Below are positions 1 through 9,300 of a stretch of 64,000 nucleotides of DNA, one piece after another (positions within the stretch are counted from its first letter, which is position 1; the number at the start of each line of letters is the position of its first letter). Below the pieces are notes generated by a model, which was not told the origin of the DNA, did no database searches, and saw only the letters and a list, made by a program, of their open reading frames with translations. Source of the stretch: Rebecca billardiae RCC1528 (taxonomy: Eukaryota > Haptophyta); assembly GCA_965240325.2 (NCBI GenBank), contig OZ251223.1, forward strand, positions 3,720,001 through 3,784,000, read 5' to 3'. A program made the position numbers and the translations under genes.

Positions 1-113
1 TCGCGCAGCCGGGCGCCCAGCTGACTCGGGCCGTGCATCGGAGCACGTGCGCGCGCAGGCGCTGGGCGCCGAGCTGGCCCGGAAGCGCGGCGCCGAGCTC
101 GACGCGCTGCGCC
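1..113 (+). CDS. possible exon cut by the window edge
   Basis: Read in the second frame, bases 2-113 give an Arg/Ala/Glu-rich, helix-like stretch containing EHVRAQALGAELARKRGAE. It is followed at 114 by GTGCGCG, the same splice-donor type used by the introns elsewhere in this window. An acceptor-like CAG lies at 179-181, after which a short open stretch runs to a stop near 250. Only the downstream end of any gene is visible, so no product can be named. It may equally be non-coding GC-rich DNA. Confidence 0.2.
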
Positions 114-781
114 GTGCGCGACGCGGCGACGGACGCGCTGGCTGGGCGCGCGCGGCGCCCTCGTCGCGACGCCCCGTGCAGCAGCTCGAGCAGCCAGCTG
201 TGGAGTAGACGGCCGTCGACTCGAGGGCGCCACCGCGCCGGGTGAGTGAGCACGCACGGGCTCAGCCTCGGTCGGCTGGCTGGCCGCCGCTGCTTCGAGG
301 CCGACGCGGCGGAGGAGGCGGCGGGCGAGCACGCTGCACGGTGGCGCGGTGGAGCAGGCGCGCACGCGCGGCGGCAGGCGCGACCCGCCGCTCGCCTCGT
401 TCCACCCCGAGCTCCGCGCTCGGTCTCGCCTCTCGGTGCGCGGCTGCGCAGCGCCGTGAGTGAGCGCACGGGCCCGGGGGGCGGGGCCGCAGCAGTGGCG
501 CGCGCTCTCGCTCTGCCGGCACGAGGCGCAACGGAGGGTGCACCGCGGGCCTCTAACTACGTTGGTTCTACGGAAGGACCGCGGAACGCGGTCATAGTCA
601 TCGTCCCCAAATATGGATGATGATGATGACTAATTATAGTTGGACCCTATTTCTTAAATCATAGAATTAATCTATGGTTCAGAAGACGGCGCAGGTCTCC
701 TGATTCGTCGGCGGCAGTGCTTCGAACCCCGATCTCCCGATATCATAGTCAGATCGTTGCCAGCGTTTGCAGTGGCGTACG
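114..781. other. intergenic, no gene seen apart from a repeat fragment
   Basis: No convincing coding stretch is seen. Two similar stretches beginning GTGAGTGAGC lie at about 242 and 460. The only clear feature is the repeat fragment at 532-595. The last 170 bases fall in composition from very GC-rich to mixed and lead into the MFS gene. Confidence 0.4.
532..595 (-). repeat. terminal fragment of the 1.7-kb dispersed repeat
   Basis: These bases match the last part of the repeat copy that ends at 57772, in the same orientation, and the start of the copy at 2641 in reverse. The match includes the terminal palindrome ACCGCGGAACGCGGT and the flanking GTTCTACGGA. It shows a third, heavily truncated copy of that repeat. 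Confidence 0.7.
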
Positions 782-2188
782 ATGGCCGATGCCCGAAAAA
801 GCGAGGGTCCGGCTCGGCCGACCGGGGCGCTCTCGCTAGCGTACGCAGGCCTGGGCGCGGGCTTTGCGTACAACCCGTACATGCAGGTTTGGATGCGCGT
901 AGACCTTGGCCTCCCTCCCGCAGCTCTCGGCGCGCTCACGGCAAGCACGTTCGCAACGAATGCGCTCGTCGTGCCAGCGATGGGGATGGCGTTTGACCGC
1001 GTGCGCTCTGCCGCGGGCAAGCGCGCGCTCTTCGCCGCGCTCATCTGCGGCGCCGGTGGCGTGCACGTGCTATACACCGCCTTTCTTGGTCCGCGCACGC
1101 CGCGGCCCGCCGTGTACGCCCTCGTGCTGCTGGGCGAGGCGCTCGCCTACTCAGCGCAGGCGCAGTTTGACGCGCTTGTGCTGCTGCAGCTCGGCGCGGA
1201 CAAGCTGCGGTTCGGACGGGTCCGGCTGTGGTTCGCACTGAGCTTGGGCCTCGCGGTGGCCGCCGTCGGCCTCGCCCGCCCCGCGCGCATGCCACTCGGC
1301 CGGCTGCTCTTTCCCGCCAACGCTGCCATCTTTTGTACCCTCGGGCTGTGCATGTGGGCCGGCCCGCCCACGCGCGCGTGCTGCGTTGCGCGCGCAGCAC
1401 GCCGCTCGGGGTACTGGACGCGGCAGTCGGACGAGGAGGTGGCGCACACCGAGGCAACAATAGCTGCGGCCACGGCCACCAAGGCCGCGCCGTGGGGCGC
1501 CGCTGCACCGGAGGCGGAGGGAGCTCCGGCAGGCGCCACGCAGTCAGCGGGTGCCGCGCGCGTGCAGCCCTCGACGCCCCTCTCGACCCGCCTCAGCCAC
1601 CTCGCGCGCGCGGCCGGCTGGCGCGGTGTGGGCACGTGTGCGGTGGTGTGCGCGCTCGGCATCTCCGCCAAGAGCCTCAACGCGTTTGTGTTCCTGCGCA
1701 TCCGCAGCCTGGGCGGCAGCACGCGGACGATGGGGCTGGCCACGCTGATCAACGTGCTCGCCGAGCTGCCCTTTTTCTACCAGTCTAAGGCCATCATCCA
1801 GACGCTGGGCCCGCAGCGCGTGCTGTACCTCGGGCTCTGCTGCTACGTGGTCCGGGCGCTGTGGTACGCAGCCGTGCGCACGCCCTGGCTCGTCCTCGTG
1901 GTCGAGCCTCTGCACGGGGTCACGTTTGCGCTGGTCTGGGCGACCCTCGTGTCGATCTTTGCGCACGCGGCGCCCGGGCTGGAGGGCACTGCGCAGGGTG
2001 TGCTCAACGGCCTGTTCAACGGCGTGGGCGGCACTGTGGGCGCCTCGGTCGGCGGAGCGCTCTTCGAGCACGAGCCGCGCGCCCTCTTCCTCGCGCTCGC
2101 CGGGCTCGGCAGCGTGACTGCGCTGGGGATGGGCGTGAGTACCGCGGTCTGCGGCGTGACAGGCGCTCGCTACGTCTCACGAAAGTAG
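782..2188 (+). CDS. MFS transporter, MFS_1-like/MFSD6 type
   Basis: A 468-residue polytopic membrane protein that resembles the MFS_1-like group (relatives of LacY and MFSD6). Its substrate cannot be predicted. An N-terminal bundle starts with GALSLAYAGLGAGFAYNPY and carries several hydrophobic spans to about residue 195. A soluble Ala-rich loop of roughly 85 residues follows, then a C-terminal bundle that includes MGLATLINVLAELPFF, a typical helix of this family. The final helices contain GVLNGLFNGVGGTVGASVGG, the Gly-rich stretch expected near helix 11. I chose the ATG at 782 because the only upstream in-frame candidate is a TTG. No intron is needed. Length and layout fit a complete 12-helix transporter. 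Confidence 0.72.
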   Translation: MADARKSEGPARPTGALSLAYAGLGAGFAYNPYMQVWMRVDLGLPPAALGALTASTFATNALVVPAMGMAFDRVRSAAGKRALFAALICGAGGVHVLYTAFLGPRTPRPAVYALVLLGEALAYSAQAQFDALVLLQLGADKLRFGRVRLWFALSLGLAVAAVGLARPARMPLGRLLFPANAAIFCTLGLCMWAGPPTRACCVARAARRSGYWTRQSDEEVAHTEATIAAATATKAAPWGAAAPEAEGAPAGATQSAGAARVQPSTPLSTRLSHLARAAGWRGVGTCAVVCALGISAKSLNAFVFLRIRSLGGSTRTMGLATLINVLAELPFFYQSKAIIQTLGPQRVLYLGLCCYVVRALWYAAVRTPWLVLVVEPLHGVTFALVWATLVSIFAHAAPGLEGTAQGVLNGLFNGVGGTVGASVGGALFEHEPRALFLALAGLGSVTALGMGVSTAVCGVTGARYVSRK

Positions 2189-2640
2189 TGCTGCGTAGCC
2201 CCGCCACCGCTCGCACTGTGGAAGTGCTGCGGAAGTCCCGGCTGCGACAGCGCGCCCGAACATCTCGTCGTCATCATATCGTCGTGATTTGATGGTGCGC
2301 GGACTGCGACGGCGTCTCGCGTGTGATGCAGCCTGCGGACGATTGCGAGCGGGCGAGCCCTCAGCCTGGCGCGGTCGCGCGATGGACCGATGAGCCTGAC
2401 GCGACGATAGCTACTGCTACTGTAGTACGTCGATATCATATATATATATATATACTGCGCTACTCGAATAGGATGCCTGGGCGCGCCGTTGTCGCCGACA
2501 GTCGCACCCCGCGACCCCGTCGTCCAATATCATATCCGCCGTCAGACGACGATGATCGAATTCGAGAGCGTTCGCGCCCGCGCCTTGAAGTTGAACGACG
2601 ACGGACCGGCCTCGTCTAAGACGAATCTATAACTATACTA
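2189..2640. other. intergenic with a short AT microsatellite
   Basis: No gene is seen. An (AT)8-type run lies at 2439-2454. The stretch separates the transporter from the dispersed repeat. Confidence 0.5.
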
Positions 2641-4346
2641 ATGACCGCGTTCCGCGGTCCTTTTCCGTAGAACGAACGTAGTTCGGGGCCCGCGGTGGCG
2701 GTGCACCCTCCGTCGCAGTCGTCCCGTACGTAACTAGACTCCATCCAGCGGCGCGCCGCCCAGCGCCGCGCCTCCGCCGGCCCGGCCGGCCGGCCGGGCG
2801 CGGGCGTGTCGGCGGCTGGCGTGCGCCGAGTGTGGATGTCGGTCGTCGGCCGAGCTGCCCTCATCACAGACGGCCCTTACCTGACCCCCTGCGCGTGCGC
2901 GACGGCCGACAGGCGGATGCGACTCGGCGTGATCGACGCACGAGCGCGACTCTTGCACGCCAGGCCACCGGCGGAGCTGACTGACAGCCAGGGAGCCGAC
3001 GGCGCGGGACCGCGGATTCGACTTCGTTCAGGCCTGCCGCTGACCGTCGTCGCCGCGACGCCAGCAGCGCAGGAGTAGATGATCTGCAGGTCAGTAGGGT
3101 TCGACCTGCGCGCCTGCGCGACGGCCGACAGGCGGGCGCGAGGCGTGAGCGACGCATGAGCGCGACTCTACGTGCACACCAGGCCCACGCGGCCGAGCTG
3201 ACTGACCGAGCCAGGGAGCACGGTGCGAGCAGCCATGCAGCACCGGTGCTTGCGCGCGCCGCGCGTGCACGGGGTGACACACCTCGGTCAGGCTCGGCAC
3301 GCGTCGCAGAGGCACGGCCAGCTCTGGGCACGCCAGGCGCCCAGGCCACGCGGAGCTGACAGCCACGGGGAGCCGACGGCGCGGGGCCGCGGCCAGTTCG
3401 ACTTGCGCCTGCTCTGAAGAAGAGTTCTGGGAGACCCTGGCGGAGAGGCATGGCAAGGGGGGCGTGTGGTGAAGTCGGAGACTCAGAGATCGATCAGTCC
3501 GGCATCATGCGCCGCTGCCCCCGAGCTTGCGAGAGCCCGAACACAGGGCGGCGGCTGCGGCGGCGGCGGCGCGGCCGCGCGGCCGGCCGCGCAGGCATCG
3601 ACAGGGCGCGGCAGGGGCGTGCGGAGTGACTAGTGAGCGGGCACGAACGCGATGTCGACGGCCGTCGGGACCCGCCGCAGACGCGCGCTCCAGGCGCCAC
3701 TCGGCACTCGCCACGCGCCGACCTGCCCATCGAGCGCCCCCTTGGACCAAGCAAGAGTCGTCGCGGCTCGCTCGCCACCCCCGAAGAAACCTGCACACGT
3801 CCTTGCGACGGCGGCAGGTTTTGAGCTCGCCAGCTCGGTAAGTCAGTGACTATGGAATGGGCTGGCAACGAATAGCTGCGCGGGTATTTTCAATAAGGCT
3901 TGCGGGTTTTAGACTCTAGATACCAACCGCCGCAAAGCCAAGTTCGTATTCATCAAGGCGGAGGCAAACTATGATACATGGATACGAAGCGCTGTAAATG
4001 TTCTCAAGCGAATACGACCCCGTGATGACGAAAATTTTGCCGCTAACGATGTGTAATAAAAATAGCCTCAAAGAAGCTGACGCTTGTATTGGACTTGTAA
4101 CCGTCCTACTTCACACTCACGCCCGGCCGTCCACGATTGATTAGGGGAATGTCGTGGGCGCGGTTTTTTCTCCGTAATGCATGTGTAGAGAGGGTCTCAA
4201 AAATCGAAACTCGGTCTCCGCCAGCCCTAAAAATCGCCCCCCGTCCCGTTTTTCTTGATCAAAGATCTTTTTGAAACGTGGTTCGGGCCCACGGAGCGGG
4301 CTCCACGCTGCGCGCTCCGCCCTGCACCGCGGGCCATAATACTTCT
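2641..4346 (+). repeat. 1.7-kb dispersed repeat, left copy
   Basis: This stretch is similar over nearly its whole length to the reverse complement of 56094-57772. It opens with ATGACCGCGTTCCGCGGTCC, which carries the perfect 15-bp palindrome-like core also found at 532-595 and 57755-57769. It closes with CACCGCGGGCCAT followed by AT-rich DNA. Inside there are two direct copies, about 215 bases apart, of a block that includes GCGACGGCCGACAGGCGG (near 2898 and 3118). The segment around 3500-3840 is well conserved with 56690-56960, and 3880-4140 is poorly conserved. No recognisable protein is encoded, so a non-autonomous mobile element is likely. The ends are approximate. Confidence 0.7.
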
Positions 4347-4662
4347 ACTAGCATCAGCAGATTAGTTAGTTATTAGTTATAGTACGCGCGACTGATGATA
4401 ATAGTACTGTACACTAACGGACAGATGATGACGAATCATGTGATTACATGACGAAGCTCGCGCCTGTTCTGACGAATGTGCGTCCCATCAAGAGCGCTAC
4501 ACGGCTCGCGCGGCTCTCAGCTCAGTCAGCTCTGAGCTCTCTGCGCGCTTGCAGCAGGTGCGCGTGCCGCTCGAGCTCGACGTGCCATGCGCGGCGCGCT
4601 GGGTGCGCCCCCCGCGGACCGCGCGCTTGCGGCCTTGCGCAGCTCGCCCTTTCCAGCTGCGC
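4347..4662. other. AT-richer spacer, no gene seen
   Basis: The start of this stretch (4347-4450) is AT-rich with several TTAGTTATTAG-like words. The rest is the likely 3' flank of the minus-strand propeller gene. Nothing else can be supported. Confidence 0.4.
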
Positions 4663-6189
4663 TCACACGCGGGCACTCCTGTCTGCTGTCTCCTCGGTCC
4701 GGCCCTCCTCGGAGGTGCCGCCGCGGCCTGGCCGCGGCGTCGGCTCCCGGAAGCCCACTGTGAACACACGTGCGCCTCGGAGCCGGATCTCGAGCACGAG
4801 CTTGCGCCCAATCAGCGCCTCGAATGGCCGCGAGCGCGCCCCGAAGAGCACCGGCTCGTCCGTGACGTTGCGCCCGCGGATCGGGAGCGCGAGGTCGGCG
4901 CTCGGCCAGAATTGGCCGGCGGTCCACTCCGCCGAGGGCTGCGCGCCAATCTGCACGTACGCGCCTGCCTCCCCCGGCACATCCGTGTCGGCGCTCACAG
5001 TCAGCTCGGCCGCGGTGCAGAGCACGCGCCGCGTGAAGACCGTGCCAGAGCCGCTCAGCGCGACAAAGCCGTCGGGCCGCAGCGTGGCGAGGCCGAGCGA
5101 CGTGTTCCGCGGGCCATTGTGCTCGCCGTTCCCACCCGCGTAGTACACCCTCTCCTCGCCCTGCTCCGGCGCGCGCACAGGCTTGGCCGGGAACACGATG
5201 TGGGAGTCAAACCTGCCAGAGGCCACGCCGGCGGCTGGCACGAACGGCCGGCCCCCCTTGCCGCCCGGGCGCGGCGGCTCGCCCACCCAGCCCCATGCGA
5301 GCCCGTCGCGCGAGGCGGCGAGGTGCGGCGCGATCAGCCGCGCGGGCACGTCCCACACGCTCACAAGCGCGAGGTAAGCGTTGTGCCACTTCCATGAAAC
5401 TGCCGAGTAGTGCTGCAGCTCAGCTTGGGCGCGCAGGACACTGCGGATGCGCGCGCGCGTGGTCGGCGGCCAGCGCGGCGTGCGCGCCATGCCGATCGAG
5501 CGCACGCCAGGCTCGTGCATCACGCGCGTCGTGAAGACGTACATGCACATCTCCTCGTCCCAGAAGACATTGTTGTGGTCGTCGTACCTGTGCGGCGGTG
5601 GCCAGGAGACGTTGGTCGCACCGTGCCAGTGCAGGCCGTCCGCAGAGCTCGCGACACCCTCGACGCAGTCGTGCGCGCCTCCGGGCCCAAAGCAGCCGGA
5701 GCCGAACGCCTTGTACTGCCGCGACTTGTCGCCCTCGTGCTCGTCGAACACGACGCCCACGCCGTCCGAGTGGCCGGCGACGATATTGTTACGCACGCCG
5801 TACCGCCGGAGCCATGGGTTCACACTCGCCTCCGGCGCCGCGCTGAGGTTGTAGATGCCGAGGTTGGGCTTGTGCCACGCGAGCCCGTCACGCGAGCGCG
5901 CGAACAGCAGCGCAAACGACCGGTTGGTCCCTTCGCCCACGTCGAAGCCGAGGCCAGCGACGGAGCAGCCGTACCACATTTTCCAACTCCCCTCGCGCTG
6001 GTGCACGTTTGGGTACGCATTGTCGCAGCGCTGCTCCCACGGACGATCCTGCGCAAAGAGCGGCGACGCCGGGTGCTTGTGTGCCTCACCCAGAGCGAGG
6101 CGCACCCCGGCTGGTAAGGGTAGGGCCACGATCGAGAACGCAGCGAGCAAGCTGCTGCGTATCGTCGCCGGATCCGCCGCCGTCACCAT
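4663..6189 (-). CDS. secreted five-bladed beta-propeller protein, GH32/GH43-like
   Basis: A 508-residue protein with a hydrophobic N-terminal segment at about residues 12-27 (LLAAFSIVALPLPAGV) that fits a signal peptide. The body resembles glycosyl hydrolase superfamily proteins common in planctomycetes. It shows the blade motif DNAYPNVHQ followed by WKMWYG, then ARSRDGLAWHKP, then NNIVAG, then ADGLHWHG, and DDHNNVFWDEE near the middle. A C-terminal beta domain ends with the family-like segment LVLEIRLRGARVFTVGF. At least five N-glycosylation sequons (for example NRS, NVS, NVT) support secretion. The last 30 residues are low complexity and might be read-through of an unrecognised intron. Substrate and catalytic residues cannot be assigned, so the enzymatic role is inferred from the fold. 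The start is the first Met before the signal peptide. Confidence 0.65.
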   Translation of the reverse strand: MVTAADPATIRSSLLAAFSIVALPLPAGVRLALGEAHKHPASPLFAQDRPWEQRCDNAYPNVHQREGSWKMWYGCSVAGLGFDVGEGTNRSFALLFARSRDGLAWHKPNLGIYNLSAAPEASVNPWLRRYGVRNNIVAGHSDGVGVVFDEHEGDKSRQYKAFGSGCFGPGGAHDCVEGVASSADGLHWHGATNVSWPPPHRYDDHNNVFWDEEMCMYVFTTRVMHEPGVRSIGMARTPRWPPTTRARIRSVLRAQAELQHYSAVSWKWHNAYLALVSVWDVPARLIAPHLAASRDGLAWGWVGEPPRPGGKGGRPFVPAAGVASGRFDSHIVFPAKPVRAPEQGEERVYYAGGNGEHNGPRNTSLGLATLRPDGFVALSGSGTVFTRRVLCTAAELTVSADTDVPGEAGAYVQIGAQPSAEWTAGQFWPSADLALPIRGRNVTDEPVLFGARSRPFEALIGRKLVLEIRLRGARVFTVGFREPTPRPGRGGTSEEGRTEETADRSARV

Positions 6190-6350
6190 GAAGATCTACG
6201 ACTGCTTTTCGTGAGCAGGCTGCACGCCGCTGAGTGAGCGGAGTGAGGCACGTCAACGGTTAATCGAACGATGGCGTCCGTCGACCGTCGACTCGTGAGT
6301 CGTGACTCGTCAAGGCCAACACCCGTGGTGGCCTCGACGGCGGGTCAGAC

Positions 6351-9300
6351 TCAGAACAGTTCGCTTGCGTCGGCCGCGCCGCGCTCCATCCTGAGCGGGC
6401 TCCGCGGATGCGATCGCGGCCGCGGTGGCGGCGCGCGCTCCGCGCCAGAGTGCAGAGCGCCGCAGGAACGCGTGCCCAGCGCCGGGCGCACGGCATTGAC
6501 CAGAACGACGAGCGCCGGCAGAGCCACGCCCGCAGCGAGCACCCACGCCGCGAGCGTGGTGGCCGGCGCCACGCGACCGCGGTGGCGGCCAGCGCCACCG
6601 TGCGGAGGCGTGGCAGCGCCGCGCGGCTCGCGCCAGCCCATCGCGTCGGCACGCTCCGCCGCGCGCTCTGCCAGGCTGAACGTTGCGTCGTCCACGTCGC
6701 CGTCGACGTCGTCGACCGGGATGAGCATGATGTCCGCCAGCGGATCCATCGGCCCCAGCTTGGGCGTGTCCCCGCGCGGCGAGGCGTACAGCTGGCCGGC
6801 GTGCAGCGCGCTCGCGCGTGCCACGACGCACGTCCCGCTCGCGTGCGTCGTGCCGAGCTGCAGCGCGACCAGCCCGCCCATCTCACCGTCGATGGCGTCG
6901 AGCTCGGGGTGGCGCGTGAGGTCGGCGACGCTCATCGTGCCGATCGGGTTGCGCTCGAGCAGCACCCAGCCCGTGTTCTCGCTCAGCCCCTGCAGGGCCA
7001 GGTCGACCCGGCCGCCGAGCTCGCACCGGCCGAGCCAGTCCACGCGCACGCGCGTGCCCTCCGCGCTCCCCGAGGGCGTGAGCGTGCACTCGACGTCCCG
7101 GCACCCCTCGCACGTGCGCCACGACTTGGTGAACGCCTTGCAGCACGCGCCGCACGTCGCGCACGTCGCGGGGTGGCACTCGTGCGGCGGCGACGGGGGG
7201 CGCGGCGGGCGCGGTGGCGGCGGCGGCGAGGGCGGCAGTGAGGGCGGCCGGCTCGGCGGCGGGGCGCGCGGCGGCGGCGAGCTCGGCGGGCTGGGCGGCG
7301 AGCCGGGCGGCGGGCTGCGCGGCGGCGGCGAGGGTGGCGCGAGCAGCACGAAGACCTCCGGGTCGTGCACGCCGAAGAGCTGCTCCGCCGACACCGAGTG
7401 GTAGAAGCGGCCGCCGTGCAGCACGCTCACCGAGCGCAGCACGCACTGCGCGCGCGCCCCGTCTGCGCGCAGCTGCAGAGCCAGCAGCTCGCGCAGCTCG
7501 TCCGGCTCGTGCAGCTGCCGGTCGACGCTCAGGTCCTGCACCGTCATCACGCCGGCGACGTGGCGCGCGAGCTGCATCCAGCCCGTGTTCCGCGCGTAGT
7601 CCTGCAGCGAGACGTACACGGGGCAGCCCAGCTCGCACCCCGCCTCGCCGCCCCAGCGCGCGAGCACGCGTGTGCCGTGCGTGTCGCCGTCCGGCGTGAG
7701 CGAGCAGCTCTGCGCCTTGCACGCCTTGCACTCGTGCCAGTGGCGGATGTACGCCTTGCAGCACGCCGTGCACGTGCGGCACTGCGTCGGGTGGCACTCG
7801 TGCTCCGCGGGCGGGAACGGCGGCGGCGGCGGGTGCGGCGGCGACGCGGGCGGCGGCAGCGGCGGGATGGGCGGCGGCGACGGCGGCGGCGGATGCGAGG
7901 GCGGGAAGCTTGGCGGGAGCGAGGGCGGCGACGGCGGCGGCGCAGGAGGGCGCGCGGGTGGGGGCGACGGCGGCGGCGGCGACGGCGGCCGAGAGGGCGG
8001 GTCGAGGGGCGGCGGCGCTCTCGGCGAAGGTGGCGGCGAACGCGGCGGCGGTCTGGGGCTGGGTGGCGGGAGGCGGGGCGGAAGCAAGGGTGGCAGGTGT
8101 GGCGGCGGGCGCGGCGGCGCGGAGGGCGGCGCAGAAGGGGGCGCGCTCGGTGGCGGCGGGCTCGGTGGCGGCGTGGGAGGCCTCGGCGGCGGCGGCGCGG
8201 ACGGTGGCGGCGGCGGGCTGAAGTGGCACACGCCGCGTGCGCCGACCCGCGCGCTCGAGTCGTAGTTCCACGCGCGCGGGTCCGCACAGCCGCTGTACAC
8301 GCACGCGCGCCCCGCGTGCACCACAGCGAGAGGGTCGTAGCTGTCCGCCGTCGGGTCCGCGCAGCCCGTGGGCGGAGGGCGCGGGGGCGGCGGCGGCGTG
8401 CTCGGCGGCCGTGGCGGCGGCGACGCCGGCGGCGTGCGCGGCGGGGCGGCCGGCGGATGGCGCGGCGGCGCCGCCGGCGGCGGCGTTGGCGGCGGCGTCG
8501 GCGGCGGCGGCGGCGGCGTCGGCGGCCGGCCAGCAGGCGGGAAGCCCGACTGGCCGACTGCGAGGCCCGCCGGAGGTGGCGAGGGCTGGCGGGGCGGGGG
8601 GAGAGGTGGCGGCGTGGGTGGCGGGCGCGGCGGCGGCGCGCTCGGAGGTGGCGGGCTGGGTGGTGGGCGCGACGGCGGCGTTCTAGGTGGCGCGCTCGGC
8701 GGAGAGCTCGGCGGCGGGCCAGGCGATGGCGGCGGGGGCGGCTCGGGCGACGGCGGCCGGCTGGGCGGCGGAGGCGCGCTCGGCGGTGTGTGCGGCGGTG
8801 GGGCCGGTGGGCGGCTCGGAGGCGCGCTCGGCGGCGGCGAGGATGGCGGCTGGGGCGGCGGCGGGCTGGGCGGTCGGCTGGGCGGCGGAGGCGGCGGCGG
8901 ACTCGGCGGCGGGTGTGGCGGCGGCGGGCTCGGCGGCGGCGCGCTGGGCGGCGGGCTCGGAGGCAGCCTCGGCGGCGCGCGGGGCGGCGGCGCGCTGGGC
9001 GGCGGCGCGCTGGGCGGCGGAGGCGGCGGCAGCCGGGGCGGCGGCGGCGGCGGCAGGGGCGAGTGCAAGCACCACGTCGAGAAGAGCGCCTCGGGGCACT
9101 CGTGCTCCACGCACTCGCGGCACACGCCCTCCGCCGTCGCGTAGGCCGCGCAGCACCGCGGGCAAGTACTGCAGTGGGCGGGCGCGGGCGCGCACACGAG
9201 AGGGCACACCTCGCGCGCGGGGCTCGTGGCGGGTCGGCACTCGAGCGCGACGCACAGGCCGCACGTCGCGCGCGTGTCGAGGTACACCTTGCAGCACACG

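Noticed and set aside
3098-3108. tRNA B-box-like GGTTCGACCTG
   Set aside because: No acceptor stem or anticodon arm can be folded around it, and it belongs to the internal direct repeat of the dispersed element.
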